Assembly (NCBI GenBank): GCA_041648755.1
Contig: JBAZOJ010000063.1
Span: forward strand, 1-15,421
Reading direction: 5' to 3'
Source: JBAZOJ01 sp041648755
GTDB taxonomy: Bacteria > Planctomycetota > B143-G9
DNA: 15,421 bases
Of the stretch, positions 7,294 to 14,542 are shown one piece after another. Under the pieces are notes generated by a model. The model was not told where the DNA came from. It saw only the letters and a program-made list of their open reading frames with translations, and did not search any database. Numbering within the stretch: the first letter of the stretch is position 1; each line of letters begins with the position of its first letter. A program made the translations under genes and the position numbers.

Positions 7294-8411
7294 AAAACGC
7301 TCATGCTGCCGTCGCCTTTGCTCTGGCTTTTCTTATGCTGCCAGTCTTTGCGTTGGCCGAAGAACCGCCGAAACAGACGCTCGAAGCCAAGGTGAACGTG
7401 ATGCTCTCTTCTATGGACGAGGCGTACGTCACGGCTCGAAAGGCCGTGGCTGCCTACATCCTTGCTGGAGGAGAGGATGTCGAGGACGAGATCGCTGCTC
7501 TTCCTCCGCTCGAGCGCTTCGTGGCGATGGGCGTTGACAAGGAAAATGCCGATCCGAGTCGTTATGCCGACGTAGCCGTGAGTTACGACAAAGCAGTAGT
7601 CCAGTGGTCGGTCGGGTTTTTCCGGATGGCGCCCGAAGAGCAGCCGCTTTTTTTTCCGTGGCACTGCCCGACAATCGGAGAACCCATGGAGACGAGCACA
7701 GGGAATGGCCCCAGTATCAAAGCGGAGCCAGACTCCGTCATCGTGGACAATCAGTCCACCCGTGCGTTTCTGCTAAGTGTGCTTGCACTGGGGAGACGAA
7801 GCACAAAGGTGGAGTTCGGAATCGAACGCCACCGGATGGACGAGTACGGAGATCTTCATCGCTGGATTGCGCTCAGGATATTGGGAATGCAGATCGTGGA
7901 GGGCTTCAAGAAGGAAATCGCGGATCTGTTCGCCGATGTCTGCAAGAGGACGGATGCGCTTGAGAACAAAGGATTCTTCTGGTCTGCCAGCGAAGTAGCG
8001 CTATTGGGCTCTGAGAAATTCCCGGAATTGGCTGAGCTGTTTCCGATCTTCGCCGCAAGGCTGCCCTATGCCATACACTGGACCGAGGAAGACGACTCCA
8101 GATGGGGGCATATCGAGGACACCACTCTTTTCGAAGTGCCGTACTCACTGTACAATTTTATGTCCAAAGACGGGATACTCAGGCATCCTGTCGGCTATGT
8201 GCTGGAGATGACCAAACAGGCCTGGAAAGTCGCCGACAAGAAAGTCAGCGGCCCGACGCCAATATACGCTCCGAAGCATCCTGCAAAGCCGCCTGAACCC
8301 CCCAAGCCGCCTGCCAATGGCGCACAGATTCCGGGGCAGGGGCTCGCGGTCGCTGTGCTGCTGGTGGGCGTTGTGGCGTTTCAGGTCAGGAAGAATGCAG
8401 GAAGGAAGTAG
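7290..8411 (+). CDS. Secreted hypothetical protein with C-terminal membrane anchor
   Basis: I do not recognise this 373-aa protein. It has a clear signal peptide (MKNAHAAVAFALAFLMLPVFALA, likely cut after residue 23), a soluble body of about 300 residues without known motifs, a proline-rich linker (two copies of KPPEP/KPPAN-like text, about residues 330-345), and then a hydrophobic helix GLAVAVLLVGVVAF followed by a basic tail RKNAGRK. This layout suggests an envelope protein anchored by its C-terminus. The helix plus basic tail resembles sorting signals in shape, but I see no PEP or LPXTG motif. The start at 7290 is set by GGAAGGA (7278-7284) at good spacing and by the signal peptide; the frame is open further up. 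It converges on rmuC, with only 21 nt between the stops. Confidence 0.85.
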   Translation: MKNAHAAVAFALAFLMLPVFALAEEPPKQTLEAKVNVMLSSMDEAYVTARKAVAAYILAGGEDVEDEIAALPPLERFVAMGVDKENADPSRYADVAVSYDKAVVQWSVGFFRMAPEEQPLFFPWHCPTIGEPMETSTGNGPSIKAEPDSVIVDNQSTRAFLLSVLALGRRSTKVEFGIERHRMDEYGDLHRWIALRILGMQIVEGFKKEIADLFADVCKRTDALENKGFFWSASEVALLGSEKFPELAELFPIFAARLPYAIHWTEEDDSRWGHIEDTTLFEVPYSLYNFMSKDGILRHPVGYVLEMTKQAWKVADKKVSGPTPIYAPKHPAKPPEPPKPPANGAQIPGQGLAVAVLLVGVVAFQVRKNAGRK

Positions 8412-8432
8412 CGGGTTCCTCCTGCAACGCTG

Positions 8433-9848
8433 CTATCCGGAACTCTCCTCCGCCGAATCCGGCGCGGATAGAGCACGGGGCTGGGCTTCGATGATGGGGA
8501 GCACGGGGATATCCGTCCCCGTCGAAGCACCCAAGTCCTTGAATCTTCGCGCAGCAGGAAGAACACGCGTCTCCATTGAGCTGACGGCATCGTTGTAGGC
8601 GCTGGTCGCTTTCTTTAACCCCGCCCCGATCTCGACGATATGCTTGATCATCGTGGTCATCCGGTCGTGCAGGTCCTTGCCGAGGTTGCTGATTTCCTGT
8701 GCGTTCGCGGCGATTTGCTCCTGCCGCCAACCGAATGCTACCGCACGGATCAGCGCTATCAATGTTGCCGGAGTGGCCAATGCGACCCGCTGTTTCAGCG
8801 CGTCCTCAATCAATGTCTTGTCAATATCGAGCGCCGAGGCGAAGAATGACTCGCCCGGTATGAACATGACCACGAATTCGGGCGCTTTGTCGAACTGTTT
8901 CCAGTAGGCCTTGCCGGAAAGAGCATTCATGTGATCGCGCACTTGTCTCGCATGCTGCTTGATCGCATCGTTCCGTTTCTCTTCCGTGTCCGCGGAAATT
9001 GCGACCAGGTACGCGTCGAGAGCCACCTTTGCATCGACGACGATCTCCCGCCCTCCCGGAAGGTGAACGATCATATCCGGCCTTTGCCGACCGGCCTCGG
9101 TGTCCACGCTGACCTGTTCGGTGAAATCGCAGTGGTCCGACATCCCGGCAAGCTCAACAACGCGCTTCAGGGTCATTTCACCCCAGCGGCCGCGCACCTG
9201 TGGGGCTCGCAGGGCTGTGACGAGGTTCCCGGTCTCGGTTTGCAGCTTGTCCTGTGATTTTGTCAGGCCTTCGATGTGACCTTTCATGCTCGAATAAGCT
9301 TCTAAGCGGGCCTTCTCCAGAGCCTGCACTTTCTCGTCGAACTTGGTGATCGAATCCGACAGCGGCTTGACCATGCCCTGAATGGCCTCCTGCCGCTTGC
9401 CAAGGTCGCCCTTGGCTTCGCTAAGCACAGTGCTGAAGGTCTCCCGCGCGAGTTTCAGAAACGCAGAATTGCTGTTGTCGAGGGTGTCGGCCGCAAGAGC
9501 CTTGAACGTGTCAGTGAGCTTTGTCCTTGCATCGTCGAGGATCTGCTTCTCCTCTTTGAGCCTTTCAATCGTCTGGGCCAGGTCGGTCTCGGCTTTGGTC
9601 CTGGCAATTACTTCCGCATCCAGCTTGGTCCTGAGCCCGGCAAAGTCCTCCGAGGCCTTCTGTCCCTGCGCTCGAAGCTCCCCAATTGTCCCCTCAAGTC
9701 CGGAAGCGCGGCCCTCGGCCGTGTTCGCCCTGCGCTCGGATTCTTCAAGCTTGGCAGACATTTGCTTTGCGATGCGCGCGGAGGCGATCAGCCACGCAAT
9801 GAGGCCGCCAACAACAAGTCCGCCCAATGCGCCCAGGGCCATGTCCAT
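8433..9848 (-). CDS. rmuC: DNA recombination protein RmuC
   Basis: RmuC limits recombination at inverted repeats and is a membrane-tethered, PD-(D/E)XK nuclease-like protein. The 471-aa product has an N-terminal membrane helix (GALGGLVVGGLIAWLIA), a long coiled coil of about 150 residues, and the conserved RmuC domain with RGRWGEMTLKRV, RPDMIVHLPGGREIVVDAK (carrying the nuclease-like Asp and Lys), FVVMFIPGESFF and a C-terminal helical part. The ATG at 9848 is chosen because GGAGGT (9855-9860) stands 6 nt before it. A longer reading from a TTG at 9914 would start inside the -10 box and is unlikely. It lies 125 nt downstream of the hydrolase gene and has its own promoter. Confidence 0.95.
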   Translation of the reverse strand: MDMALGALGGLVVGGLIAWLIASARIAKQMSAKLEESERRANTAEGRASGLEGTIGELRAQGQKASEDFAGLRTKLDAEVIARTKAETDLAQTIERLKEEKQILDDARTKLTDTFKALAADTLDNSNSAFLKLARETFSTVLSEAKGDLGKRQEAIQGMVKPLSDSITKFDEKVQALEKARLEAYSSMKGHIEGLTKSQDKLQTETGNLVTALRAPQVRGRWGEMTLKRVVELAGMSDHCDFTEQVSVDTEAGRQRPDMIVHLPGGREIVVDAKVALDAYLVAISADTEEKRNDAIKQHARQVRDHMNALSGKAYWKQFDKAPEFVVMFIPGESFFASALDIDKTLIEDALKQRVALATPATLIALIRAVAFGWRQEQIAANAQEISNLGKDLHDRMTTMIKHIVEIGAGLKKATSAYNDAVSSMETRVLPAARRFKDLGASTGTDIPVLPIIEAQPRALSAPDSAEESSG

Positions 9849-9854
9849 AAAAGT

Positions 9855-9860
9855 ACCTCC
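9855..9860 (-). promoter_or_regulatory. Shine-Dalgarno site that fixes the rmuC start
   Basis: GGAGGT on the minus strand, 6 nt before the ATG at 9848. It decides in favour of this start over the upstream TTG. Confidence 0.75.
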
Positions 9861-9913
9861 GTGTAAGACAAACATCCGGGCCGCCTCCGACAGGACGACG
9901 ACGCGCTTTCCCA

Positions 9914-9922
9914 ATTATACCA
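9914..9922 (-). promoter_or_regulatory. Extended -10 promoter for rmuC
   Basis: The minus strand reads TGGTATAAT, that is a perfect TATAAT (9914-9919) with the TGn extension. The best -35 candidate (CTGCAT, 9936-9941) is poor, as is common with extended -10 promoters. The predicted start near 9907 leaves a leader of about 60 nt with the SD. Confidence 0.5.
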
Positions 9923-9973
9923 AGGTGATTGCGAAATGCAGTTGATGGTTTGACCGTGCCACAGCGGCGGCTG

Positions 9974-10849
9974 CTAAGTCTTCAGTCCTCCAAGAAATCC
10001 CAACGCTATCTTGTTGAATTCCTCGGGCTTCTCCATGTGCGCCAAGTGCCCCGCGCCCGCGATGACGGTCTTCTTCGCGCGCGGTATTCCCTTGCGCAGA
10101 ATGTCCGCAATCATCAGGATGTCCGGTTGATCGCAGTCGCCCACGATTACATGGGTAGGGGCTGTTATCTCGCGCAGCCTGTTTATCGCAAGCGAAGCCG
10201 CTGGCATCTGCCCGGAAAGCCGGGCCGACTGGGTGGGCAGGAAGTGCACGAACGAGTATTCCTCAAGCAGTTCTCTGACACGGGCCTCGACCAATTTGTC
10301 GGCGTCGCGGTTGGGCCCATGTACCCACAGGCGCACGTAAAGCTCGACTGCGCCGTTGAAATCACCCGCGCGCAGCAGCGAGACCATTTCTGACATCTTG
10401 CGCGAGATATTCGCCGAATATGGGTAGCCGTTCAGGCCCGCCGATTCCAGTACGAGCCCCGAAACAAGGTCGGGATGGCGCAGGGCGAATTCCACTGCCA
10501 ACACTCCGCCGTAGGCGCAACCGACAAGAGCGGCCTTGCGCAGGCCGAAGAAGTTGAACAGGAAGTACACGTCAAGAACGGCGTCGAAGGACGATCCGGT
10601 GGGCATCTCCGAGTGGCCGTAGCCCCTCATATCGAAGCGGTACACTGAGAAGTTTGCAGCGAATGCTGCGAATTGAGCGTCCCAGATCCGGCTGTCGAGC
10701 CCGTCGGCGTGCAGAAACACCACCGGAGGGCCCTTGCCGGCGGTTTCATAATAGAGCCGGGTTCCGTTAACGTCGGCCCAGCCGCGCGTTACGTCGCCGT
10801 CTCGCGATGCCTGCTCATGCAGACCGTGCCGAAAATCGTTTGGATTCAT
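9974..10849 (-). CDS. Alpha/beta hydrolase-fold protein with Ser-to-Ala nucleophile change
   Basis: A 291-aa protein of the enol-lactonase/esterase-like alpha/beta hydrolase group. It has the oxyanion region VVFLHADGLDSRIWD (about 43-57) and FDMRGYGHSE (72-81), then the nucleophile elbow VGCAYGG (109-115), VGDCDQPD with the probable catalytic Asp, and GAGHLAHMEKPEEF with the catalytic His. The elbow should read G-x-S-x-G; here the nucleophile position is Ala112 (GCC at 10514-10516), so normal serine-hydrolase chemistry should fail. Cys111 is adjacent but displaced by one position. It may be a non-catalytic binding protein, use a different mechanism, or reflect a sequencing error (GCC and TCC differ by one base). 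A strong promoter lies just upstream, with a leader of only about 9 nt and no SD. Confidence 0.88.
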   Translation of the reverse strand: MNPNDFRHGLHEQASRDGDVTRGWADVNGTRLYYETAGKGPPVVFLHADGLDSRIWDAQFAAFAANFSVYRFDMRGYGHSEMPTGSSFDAVLDVYFLFNFFGLRKAALVGCAYGGVLAVEFALRHPDLVSGLVLESAGLNGYPYSANISRKMSEMVSLLRAGDFNGAVELYVRLWVHGPNRDADKLVEARVRELLEEYSFVHFLPTQSARLSGQMPAASLAINRLREITAPTHVIVGDCDQPDILMIADILRKGIPRAKKTVIAGAGHLAHMEKPEEFNKIALGFLGGLKT

Positions 10850-10864
10850 CGTTTTACGGAATCA

Positions 10865-10892
10865 ACTTTACGCCGTGAAAGCCACTTGTCAA
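10865..10892 (-). promoter_or_regulatory. Strong promoter of the hydrolase gene
   Basis: On the minus strand, a perfect TTGACA (10887-10892), a 16-nt spacer and TAAAGT (10865-10870). Initiation is expected near 10858, about 9 nt before the ATG at 10849, with no SD in that short leader. Confidence 0.6.
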
Positions 10893-10956
10893 GGTTTCTT
10901 TCGCGCATGCGGCAAGCGCACGCAACGACTTTCGTGCTTTGGAGTTGCCTTCCCGC

Positions 10957-10983
10957 TTGACTGTGCGCAAGACCACTTATAAT
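10957..10983 (+). promoter_or_regulatory. tRNA-Leu promoter
   Basis: TTGACT (10957-10962) and TATAAT (10978-10983) with a 15-nt spacer; the overlapping TAATAT at 10980 would give 17 nt. It is followed within about 13 nt by the tRNA and diverges from the hydrolase promoter. Confidence 0.65.
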
Positions 10984-10996
10984 ATCGCTCCCCCCT

Positions 10997-11082
10997 GGCC
11001 GAGTGGCGGAATGGCAGACGCGCCGGTTTCAAAAACCGGTTCTCGCAAGGGAGTGCGGGTTCGACTCCCGCCTCGGCCACCA
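10997..11082 (+). tRNA. tRNA-Leu, anticodon CAA (reads UUG)
   Basis: This is a full class II tRNA. The acceptor arms GGCCGAG (10997-11003) and CTCGGCC (11072-11078) pair perfectly. The D-arm region is GGCGGAATGGCAGACGC. The anticodon stem is CCGGT/ACCGG with loop TTCAAAA, which places CAA at positions 34-36. A long variable arm (about 15 nt with a 4-bp stem) and the T-arm GCGGG-TTCGACT-CCCGC complete it. Discriminator A and an encoded CCA follow (11079-11082). The long variable arm together with the CAA anticodon identifies leucine. Its complementary strand yields a spurious protein-like reading that is not a gene. Confidence 0.97.
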
Positions 11083-11453
11083 CAATCTTCTTCTCCGCAG
11101 ATAAGTGGCTGAGCCAAGAGGCCGAAGACTTCAGGCCGGTGGCTGGCGGTAGAGCATTCCATCCGCATGAGAGTCGGATCACCCGAAGAATGATACGTCA
11201 GAACTCCAGCGCGGATGCACTGGATGTTCAGGATTGCAGCCTTCTGATCCGGTCCCGATTCCTTTGTCCGGTCGAAGTCCGTCCTCCCTACCTATCCTGG
11301 CCATCCTGAATATCGATGCTGAAATCCCCTTTTTCTTGCGCGCCTCCGCGCCTTCCTCCGTTGTCCACCATGGAGGAGGATCCTGTGGGTGAGCCCATCC
11401 TTAGGCGGGTCTCGCTTGACTCGTCTTGGCGGTTAATGGCTCAGTTCGAGTAT
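11083..11453 (+). other. Gap after tRNA-Leu: structured, no supported gene
   Basis: About 370 nt with no convincing gene. Just after the tRNA are two small palindromic stretches (11106-11116, TGGCTGAGCCA; 11120-11137, GGCC..GAAG-A-CTTC..GGCC). An imperfect inverted repeat of 11 nt, one mismatch, lies at 11224-11234 and 11303-11313. The frame of the downstream FGE-like gene is open through most of the gap, but it lacks a start with an RBS and is interrupted by a stop at 11307-11309. No intrinsic terminator for the tRNA was found. Confidence 0.4.
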
Positions 11454-11481
11454 TTGACATCCGCAGACCATAATGTAGACT
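11454..11481 (+). promoter_or_regulatory. Promoter of the two-gene secreted cluster
   Basis: A perfect TTGACA (11454-11459), a 16-nt spacer and TAGACT (11476-11481). Initiation is expected near 11488, about 40 nt before the preferred ATG at 11529. Confidence 0.5.
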
Positions 11482-11528
11482 GTCTTTGTACTCGAATGGG
11501 CATCGGCAGAAGTCGCAAAAGGGGGCCT

Positions 11529-12356
11529 ATGCGTACGAAAAGACACCGCGTTTGCTCATCTTCGATTGGCATGATCTCTGTTGTTCTCATCGTGCTTGCC
11601 GTGTTCTACGGCGCGTCATCCTCAGCACCGGCCGAACAGGCCGAACTCCCTGCCTTCGTGCAGGTCGGGCCGATCCGTATGGTGCTTATTCCCGCGACGA
11701 GACAGGCTATCCCTCTTCTGAAGGAAGGCTACGCGGATTTCGAGGCAGAACCCGTCTATGTGGACGTCCCAGTATTCTACCTTGCCGAACGCCCTGTTTT
11801 TCTCTCCGACTTCCCTGACTTCTTTAGCCAGCCGGGGCTCTTGAGTCCCGAAGAGAAGAACTACACGAAGTATCCTATTATGCTGAATCCATACGAGACC
11901 GTCCTGCTGCTGGAGTACTTGAACGAGACCTTGAAAGCCGAGCAGGACGGCAAGCCGCTGACCGGGGCATTTATCATTCCCACCGTCACACAGCTTTACG
12001 CTGCCGCATTCAAGGGCGAACGCTACACCCCTGGCACCGAAATACCCGACTGGATAAAATGGAACGTTCTTGGGGTCGCGGATCGGTTCTCAGGTTCTAC
12101 TCCAATCCTTGGGCGTGTACCGACTGTGGGAGATCCGCCAAAGGCGGTACCCCACCGTGATCGGCTGTTTTTCTTCACTGCTTTCAACGCGTTTCCGTGC
12201 ATGGGCTGGCCTGACTTCCCCCACGATCGAGAGTTCAAGCGCTATCGGAGTTCGAGTAATGTGGAGCCCTTCGGGATGAACCTCCCGCTGAATATCCACT
12301 CGCGGGGAAATTGTGCCCTTCTTTCCTTTGTAGTTCCAATGGAAGGGGGGCGGTAG
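11529..12356 (+). CDS. Secreted protein, diverged FGE/SUMF1-like domain
   Basis: A 275-aa protein with a basic N-terminus, a hydrophobic signal segment (ISVVLIVLAVFYGASSSA, about 16-33) and then a domain whose order of motifs resembles the formylglycine-generating-enzyme fold. MVLIPA (51-56) matches the usual opening; VDVPVFYLAERPVFLSDF (78-95) matches the helper-strand phrase ending in PVT. YPIMLNPYETVLLLEYLN (115-132) matches the PV.vsw..A..Y phrase, and FIIPTVTQLYAAAFKGE (148-164) matches RLPTEAEWEYAARGG. The C-terminal GNVWEW and RGGSW regions and the active-site cysteines are not evident, so it is unlikely to make formylglycine and may be a binding module. The start at 11529 is supported by GGGGG just upstream; an in-frame ATG at 11496 is possible. 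Assignment rests on pattern only. The next gene begins one base after its stop. Confidence 0.7.
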   Translation: MRTKRHRVCSSSIGMISVVLIVLAVFYGASSSAPAEQAELPAFVQVGPIRMVLIPATRQAIPLLKEGYADFEAEPVYVDVPVFYLAERPVFLSDFPDFFSQPGLLSPEEKNYTKYPIMLNPYETVLLLEYLNETLKAEQDGKPLTGAFIIPTVTQLYAAAFKGERYTPGTEIPDWIKWNVLGVADRFSGSTPILGRVPTVGDPPKAVPHRDRLFFFTAFNAFPCMGWPDFPHDREFKRYRSSSNVEPFGMNLPLNIHSRGNCALLSFVVPMEGGR

Positions 12357-12357
12357 C

Positions 12358-13845
12358 ATGCGTAGATGGTTTTTCCGCCTCATGATTTGTGTCGCGCTAT
12401 CTCTGTTGTGGCTTGGATTTTCCGCAAGCAACTTCGCAGAACAGGCGGAGTTGGCACTCCCCAATATCCAGCCCAAGTTTGCCAACGAAGGCGAGATTCT
12501 CGCCGCCTACAGAACACTGCTCGCTGCTCCCATTCAGAATGGCTCGCTCGACCCCCGGCGCGTGCTGGTAGCGGGGATTGCGGACCTGGCTTACGATCGC
12601 GCGGGAGCGGAATGCCGTGGGGCGCCGCTGTCCATATACACCCTGGCGGAATTCAAGAGCAGCTTTCTTCCGGGGCTGGAAGGACTCGTGGCCGCGGCAG
12701 CTCAGGACGACGCAGAGCTGAAACTGGCTATTGAGCTTGTCATCAATGGTGTGGCCTGGTCATTCTTCAACAGCAAGCCGATTGACAATTACCTGGCTGT
12801 CCAAGCGGAAATTGTGGATTTCGTGCGAAACTACAGGCTCGGAGAAAAGAAGGGAGAGATCAACACCCCCCTCCTTCGGCAGGCACTTGCCACGGCAGTT
12901 GTCGGGCTGAAGCACGATGCCCCGAATTACGATAGTGCGAAGTACGAGGCAGGCGGGGCAGGGATTTTTCTGCTCCAGAAGCTTGACGACGATCCTGTGC
13001 CTCGCACAAAGGGGCAGGACAATATGGACTACAACTGGAGGTTCCCGATACACCCCCTCGTTGCCAAAGGAACGGGAGCGGAAGGGCAGGAGGTATCGGT
13101 GTCGGGAGAGTATCATGTATTTGCCAACGTCGCGCACGATGGGCCGATTGGGCTGGCATTCGAAGGGCTGCAGGCGTTTGGGTATACTGGAGGCGCAGGC
13201 GAGGGATCTCCATTCATCAATCGTTATTTCCAGGGACCTGCTTTCCTGCAGCGGTTCTATGGGCAGTGCATCTTCAATGCCCCAATCGTCAACGATGATC
13301 CTGACTCACCCCTGCGGGTCTCATCGGATGACTATTTCAATGGTTCCCCGATGTTTGCAGACCCGAGGGCGATCAGGATCGAGCAGAAATTCACGTTCTC
13401 GCGCGATGTCTTCAAGCTGGTTGACACGCGTAACCCGGCCTATTCCCAGTTTGTTCGGTGGGCAGTGATGGGCGACAGGCTCAACGTACCCCTGACAGGA
13501 GTGTTTCTCGACCGGATGACCGACGCCGAACGCAAGGAGTTCTCACGCTACCGGAAGTACATTGTTAGCTCGCACGCATTTCTTGTGGCCTGGTATCCAC
13601 GTACATGGACGATTACCTGCACGGCGAAGAGCGGTGACTCGGTAAAGAACAGCGCCTATCGCCTTCCCGACTACAGCGCGAAGCCGCGGTTTGGAATCGT
13701 CTTCCTGCCGCAGGAGTGGACGGTTATTGCAGCGCGTGCAGGGCTCGACGTAGTGCTGTACAACCTCAACCTGATGGGGATCGGCGACCGCAGGCTGATC
13801 TTCGGCGAGCCAAAGTATCCAGCCCGTAACGAAGAAGGCCGGTAG
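12358..13845 (+). CDS. Secreted hypothetical protein, partner of the FGE-like gene
   Basis: I do not recognise this 495-aa protein. It has a signal peptide (MRRWFFRLMICVALSLLWLGFSAS) followed by AEQAELALPNIQPK. The AEQAEL hexapeptide also follows the signal segment of the upstream protein. An N-terminal half rich in helices (about 40-180) leads into a mixed C-terminal half with many aromatic and glycine residues (such as EYHVFANVAHDGPIGLAFEGLQAFGYTGG in two parts around 245-280, and FGIVFLPQEWTVIAA near 445). There are few cysteines and no transmembrane helix beyond the signal. The start follows the upstream TAG by one base, with GGAAGGGGGG (12341-12350) as RBS inside the end of that gene. 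The two are certainly one transcription unit and probably act together outside the cytoplasm. Confidence 0.85.
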   Translation: MRRWFFRLMICVALSLLWLGFSASNFAEQAELALPNIQPKFANEGEILAAYRTLLAAPIQNGSLDPRRVLVAGIADLAYDRAGAECRGAPLSIYTLAEFKSSFLPGLEGLVAAAAQDDAELKLAIELVINGVAWSFFNSKPIDNYLAVQAEIVDFVRNYRLGEKKGEINTPLLRQALATAVVGLKHDAPNYDSAKYEAGGAGIFLLQKLDDDPVPRTKGQDNMDYNWRFPIHPLVAKGTGAEGQEVSVSGEYHVFANVAHDGPIGLAFEGLQAFGYTGGAGEGSPFINRYFQGPAFLQRFYGQCIFNAPIVNDDPDSPLRVSSDDYFNGSPMFADPRAIRIEQKFTFSRDVFKLVDTRNPAYSQFVRWAVMGDRLNVPLTGVFLDRMTDAERKEFSRYRKYIVSSHAFLVAWYPRTWTITCTAKSGDSVKNSAYRLPDYSAKPRFGIVFLPQEWTVIAARAGLDVVLYNLNLMGIGDRRLIFGEPKYPARNEEGR

Positions 13846-13883
13846 AAGTCGCCGTCGGATTCTTGCCGCTCACGCAGCGGAGA

Positions 13884-13889
13884 TATAAT
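13884..13889 (+). promoter_or_regulatory. Possible -10 box for the small coiled-coil gene
   Basis: A perfect TATAAT lies 35 nt before the ATG at 13925. The -35 region is weak (TTCTTG at 13860-13865 with an 18-nt spacer). It suggests the gene can be transcribed separately from the pair upstream. Confidence 0.4.
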
Positions 13890-13924
13890 TTGCCCTTGCG
13901 CCCCTATGCGCGCGAGGAGGATCT

Positions 13925-14257
13925 ATGGACTGGCTATCACTTCTGCTATCGCAACCTGAACACCACAGGCACCCGTACGTTTCCGCCGAGGAAGAAGCGC
14001 GTCAGCGCAAGCGCCGGATGGATATTGCCAAGAGAAACGCCTCGAGACATGTCGAGATCGACCAGCGCGTGGATGAAGTCGAGGAGGAGCTTGCCCGAAC
14101 ACGGGGGATCGTCATAGCCCTTATCAAGCTGCTGGTCGCCAAAGGCGTCGCGTCCGAGCAGGAGATCATAGCCTGCATCAACGCCGTCGAACCTTCTGCC
14201 GAGCCCGAAGTCCCGATCGAAGTCCCACCCGAAATCCCCGAGCCCTTGAAAGAGTAG
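13925..14257 (+). CDS. Small coiled-coil protein with proline/glutamate tail
   Basis: A 110-aa protein with no signal peptide. A charged helix (AEEEARQRKRRMDIAKRNASR, in parts, about 21-41) is followed by a heptad-like segment EIDQRVDEVEEELARTRG (44-61) and a hydrophobic helix IVIALIKLLVAKGVASEQEI. It ends in a Pro/Glu tail with the repeated text EVPIEVPPEIPEP (about 95-107). The helix followed by KGVASEQEI resembles the ends of small bacterial helical proteins annotated as hypothetical, so it probably oligomerises. AGGAGG (13915-13920) sits 4 nt before the ATG and makes the start firm. It lies 79 nt after the secreted pair and converges on parA. Function unknown. Confidence 0.8.
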   Translation: MDWLSLLLSQPEHHRHPYVSAEEEARQRKRRMDIAKRNASRHVEIDQRVDEVEEELARTRGIVIALIKLLVAKGVASEQEIIACINAVEPSAEPEVPIEVPPEIPEPLKE

Positions 14258-14393
14258 CGAAGGCCGACAGTCTTGCTTCGTTGGAGAGATCCGGGAGCGC
14301 CCAGCAATAGAAGCGAATTCTCGCTCATGGAGCCGAGCCGATCGAAATCAGGCGCGGTCATCAGGAGCTTGGCTCTCCGGCTCGTTCTTCTAT

Positions 14394-14420
14394 TCAGCAT
14401 TCATCAATCAGCATTCATCA
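14394..14420 (+). repeat. Two tandem copies of TCAGCATTCATCA
   Basis: Exact 13-nt copies at 14394-14406 and 14408-14420, period 14. The flanking CTATT and TTGGG show no further copies. Confidence 0.7.
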
Positions 14421-14423
14421 TTG

Positions 14424-14542
14424 GGCAACGCAGTTGCCTCTCTAATCTCTACGGGGCTCGACTGTCGCAGCCTCGAACATCGAGGCTGCCGAACAGGCTT
14501 CCGCGAAGGAAGCCCCTCCCGAAGTTCCCGAACCGCCGGGAA
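14424..14542. other. Cluster of four perfect hairpins, candidate structured RNA
   Basis: Four successive inverted repeats without mismatch: GGCAAC/GTTGCC (14424-14438, 3-nt loop), CAGCCTCGA/TCGAGGCTG (14468-14488, 3-nt loop), GGCTTCC/GGAAGCC (14496-14514, 5-nt loop) and TTCCCG/CGGGAA (14525-14542, 6-nt loop). None is followed by a T-run on either strand, so these are not simple intrinsic terminators. Reading on the minus strand, they would sit in the 3' untranslated part of the parA mRNA. Confidence 0.55.

Noticed and set aside
9849..9914. 22-residue N-terminal extension of RmuC from a TTG at 9914
   Set aside because: The TTG overlaps the TATAAT box, while a good SD precedes the ATG at 9848.
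10889..11182. Minus-strand ORFs across the tRNA (…GVEPALPCENRFLKPARLP… and …GGSRTRTPLREPVFETG…)
   Set aside because: They are the reverse complement of tRNA-Leu read as protein, a well-known spurious annotation.
11307..11528. Extending the FGE-like protein to the ATG at 11316
   Set aside because: It would place 71 residues without signal-peptide character before the hydrophobic segment, and the promoter at 11454-11481 would lie inside the gene.
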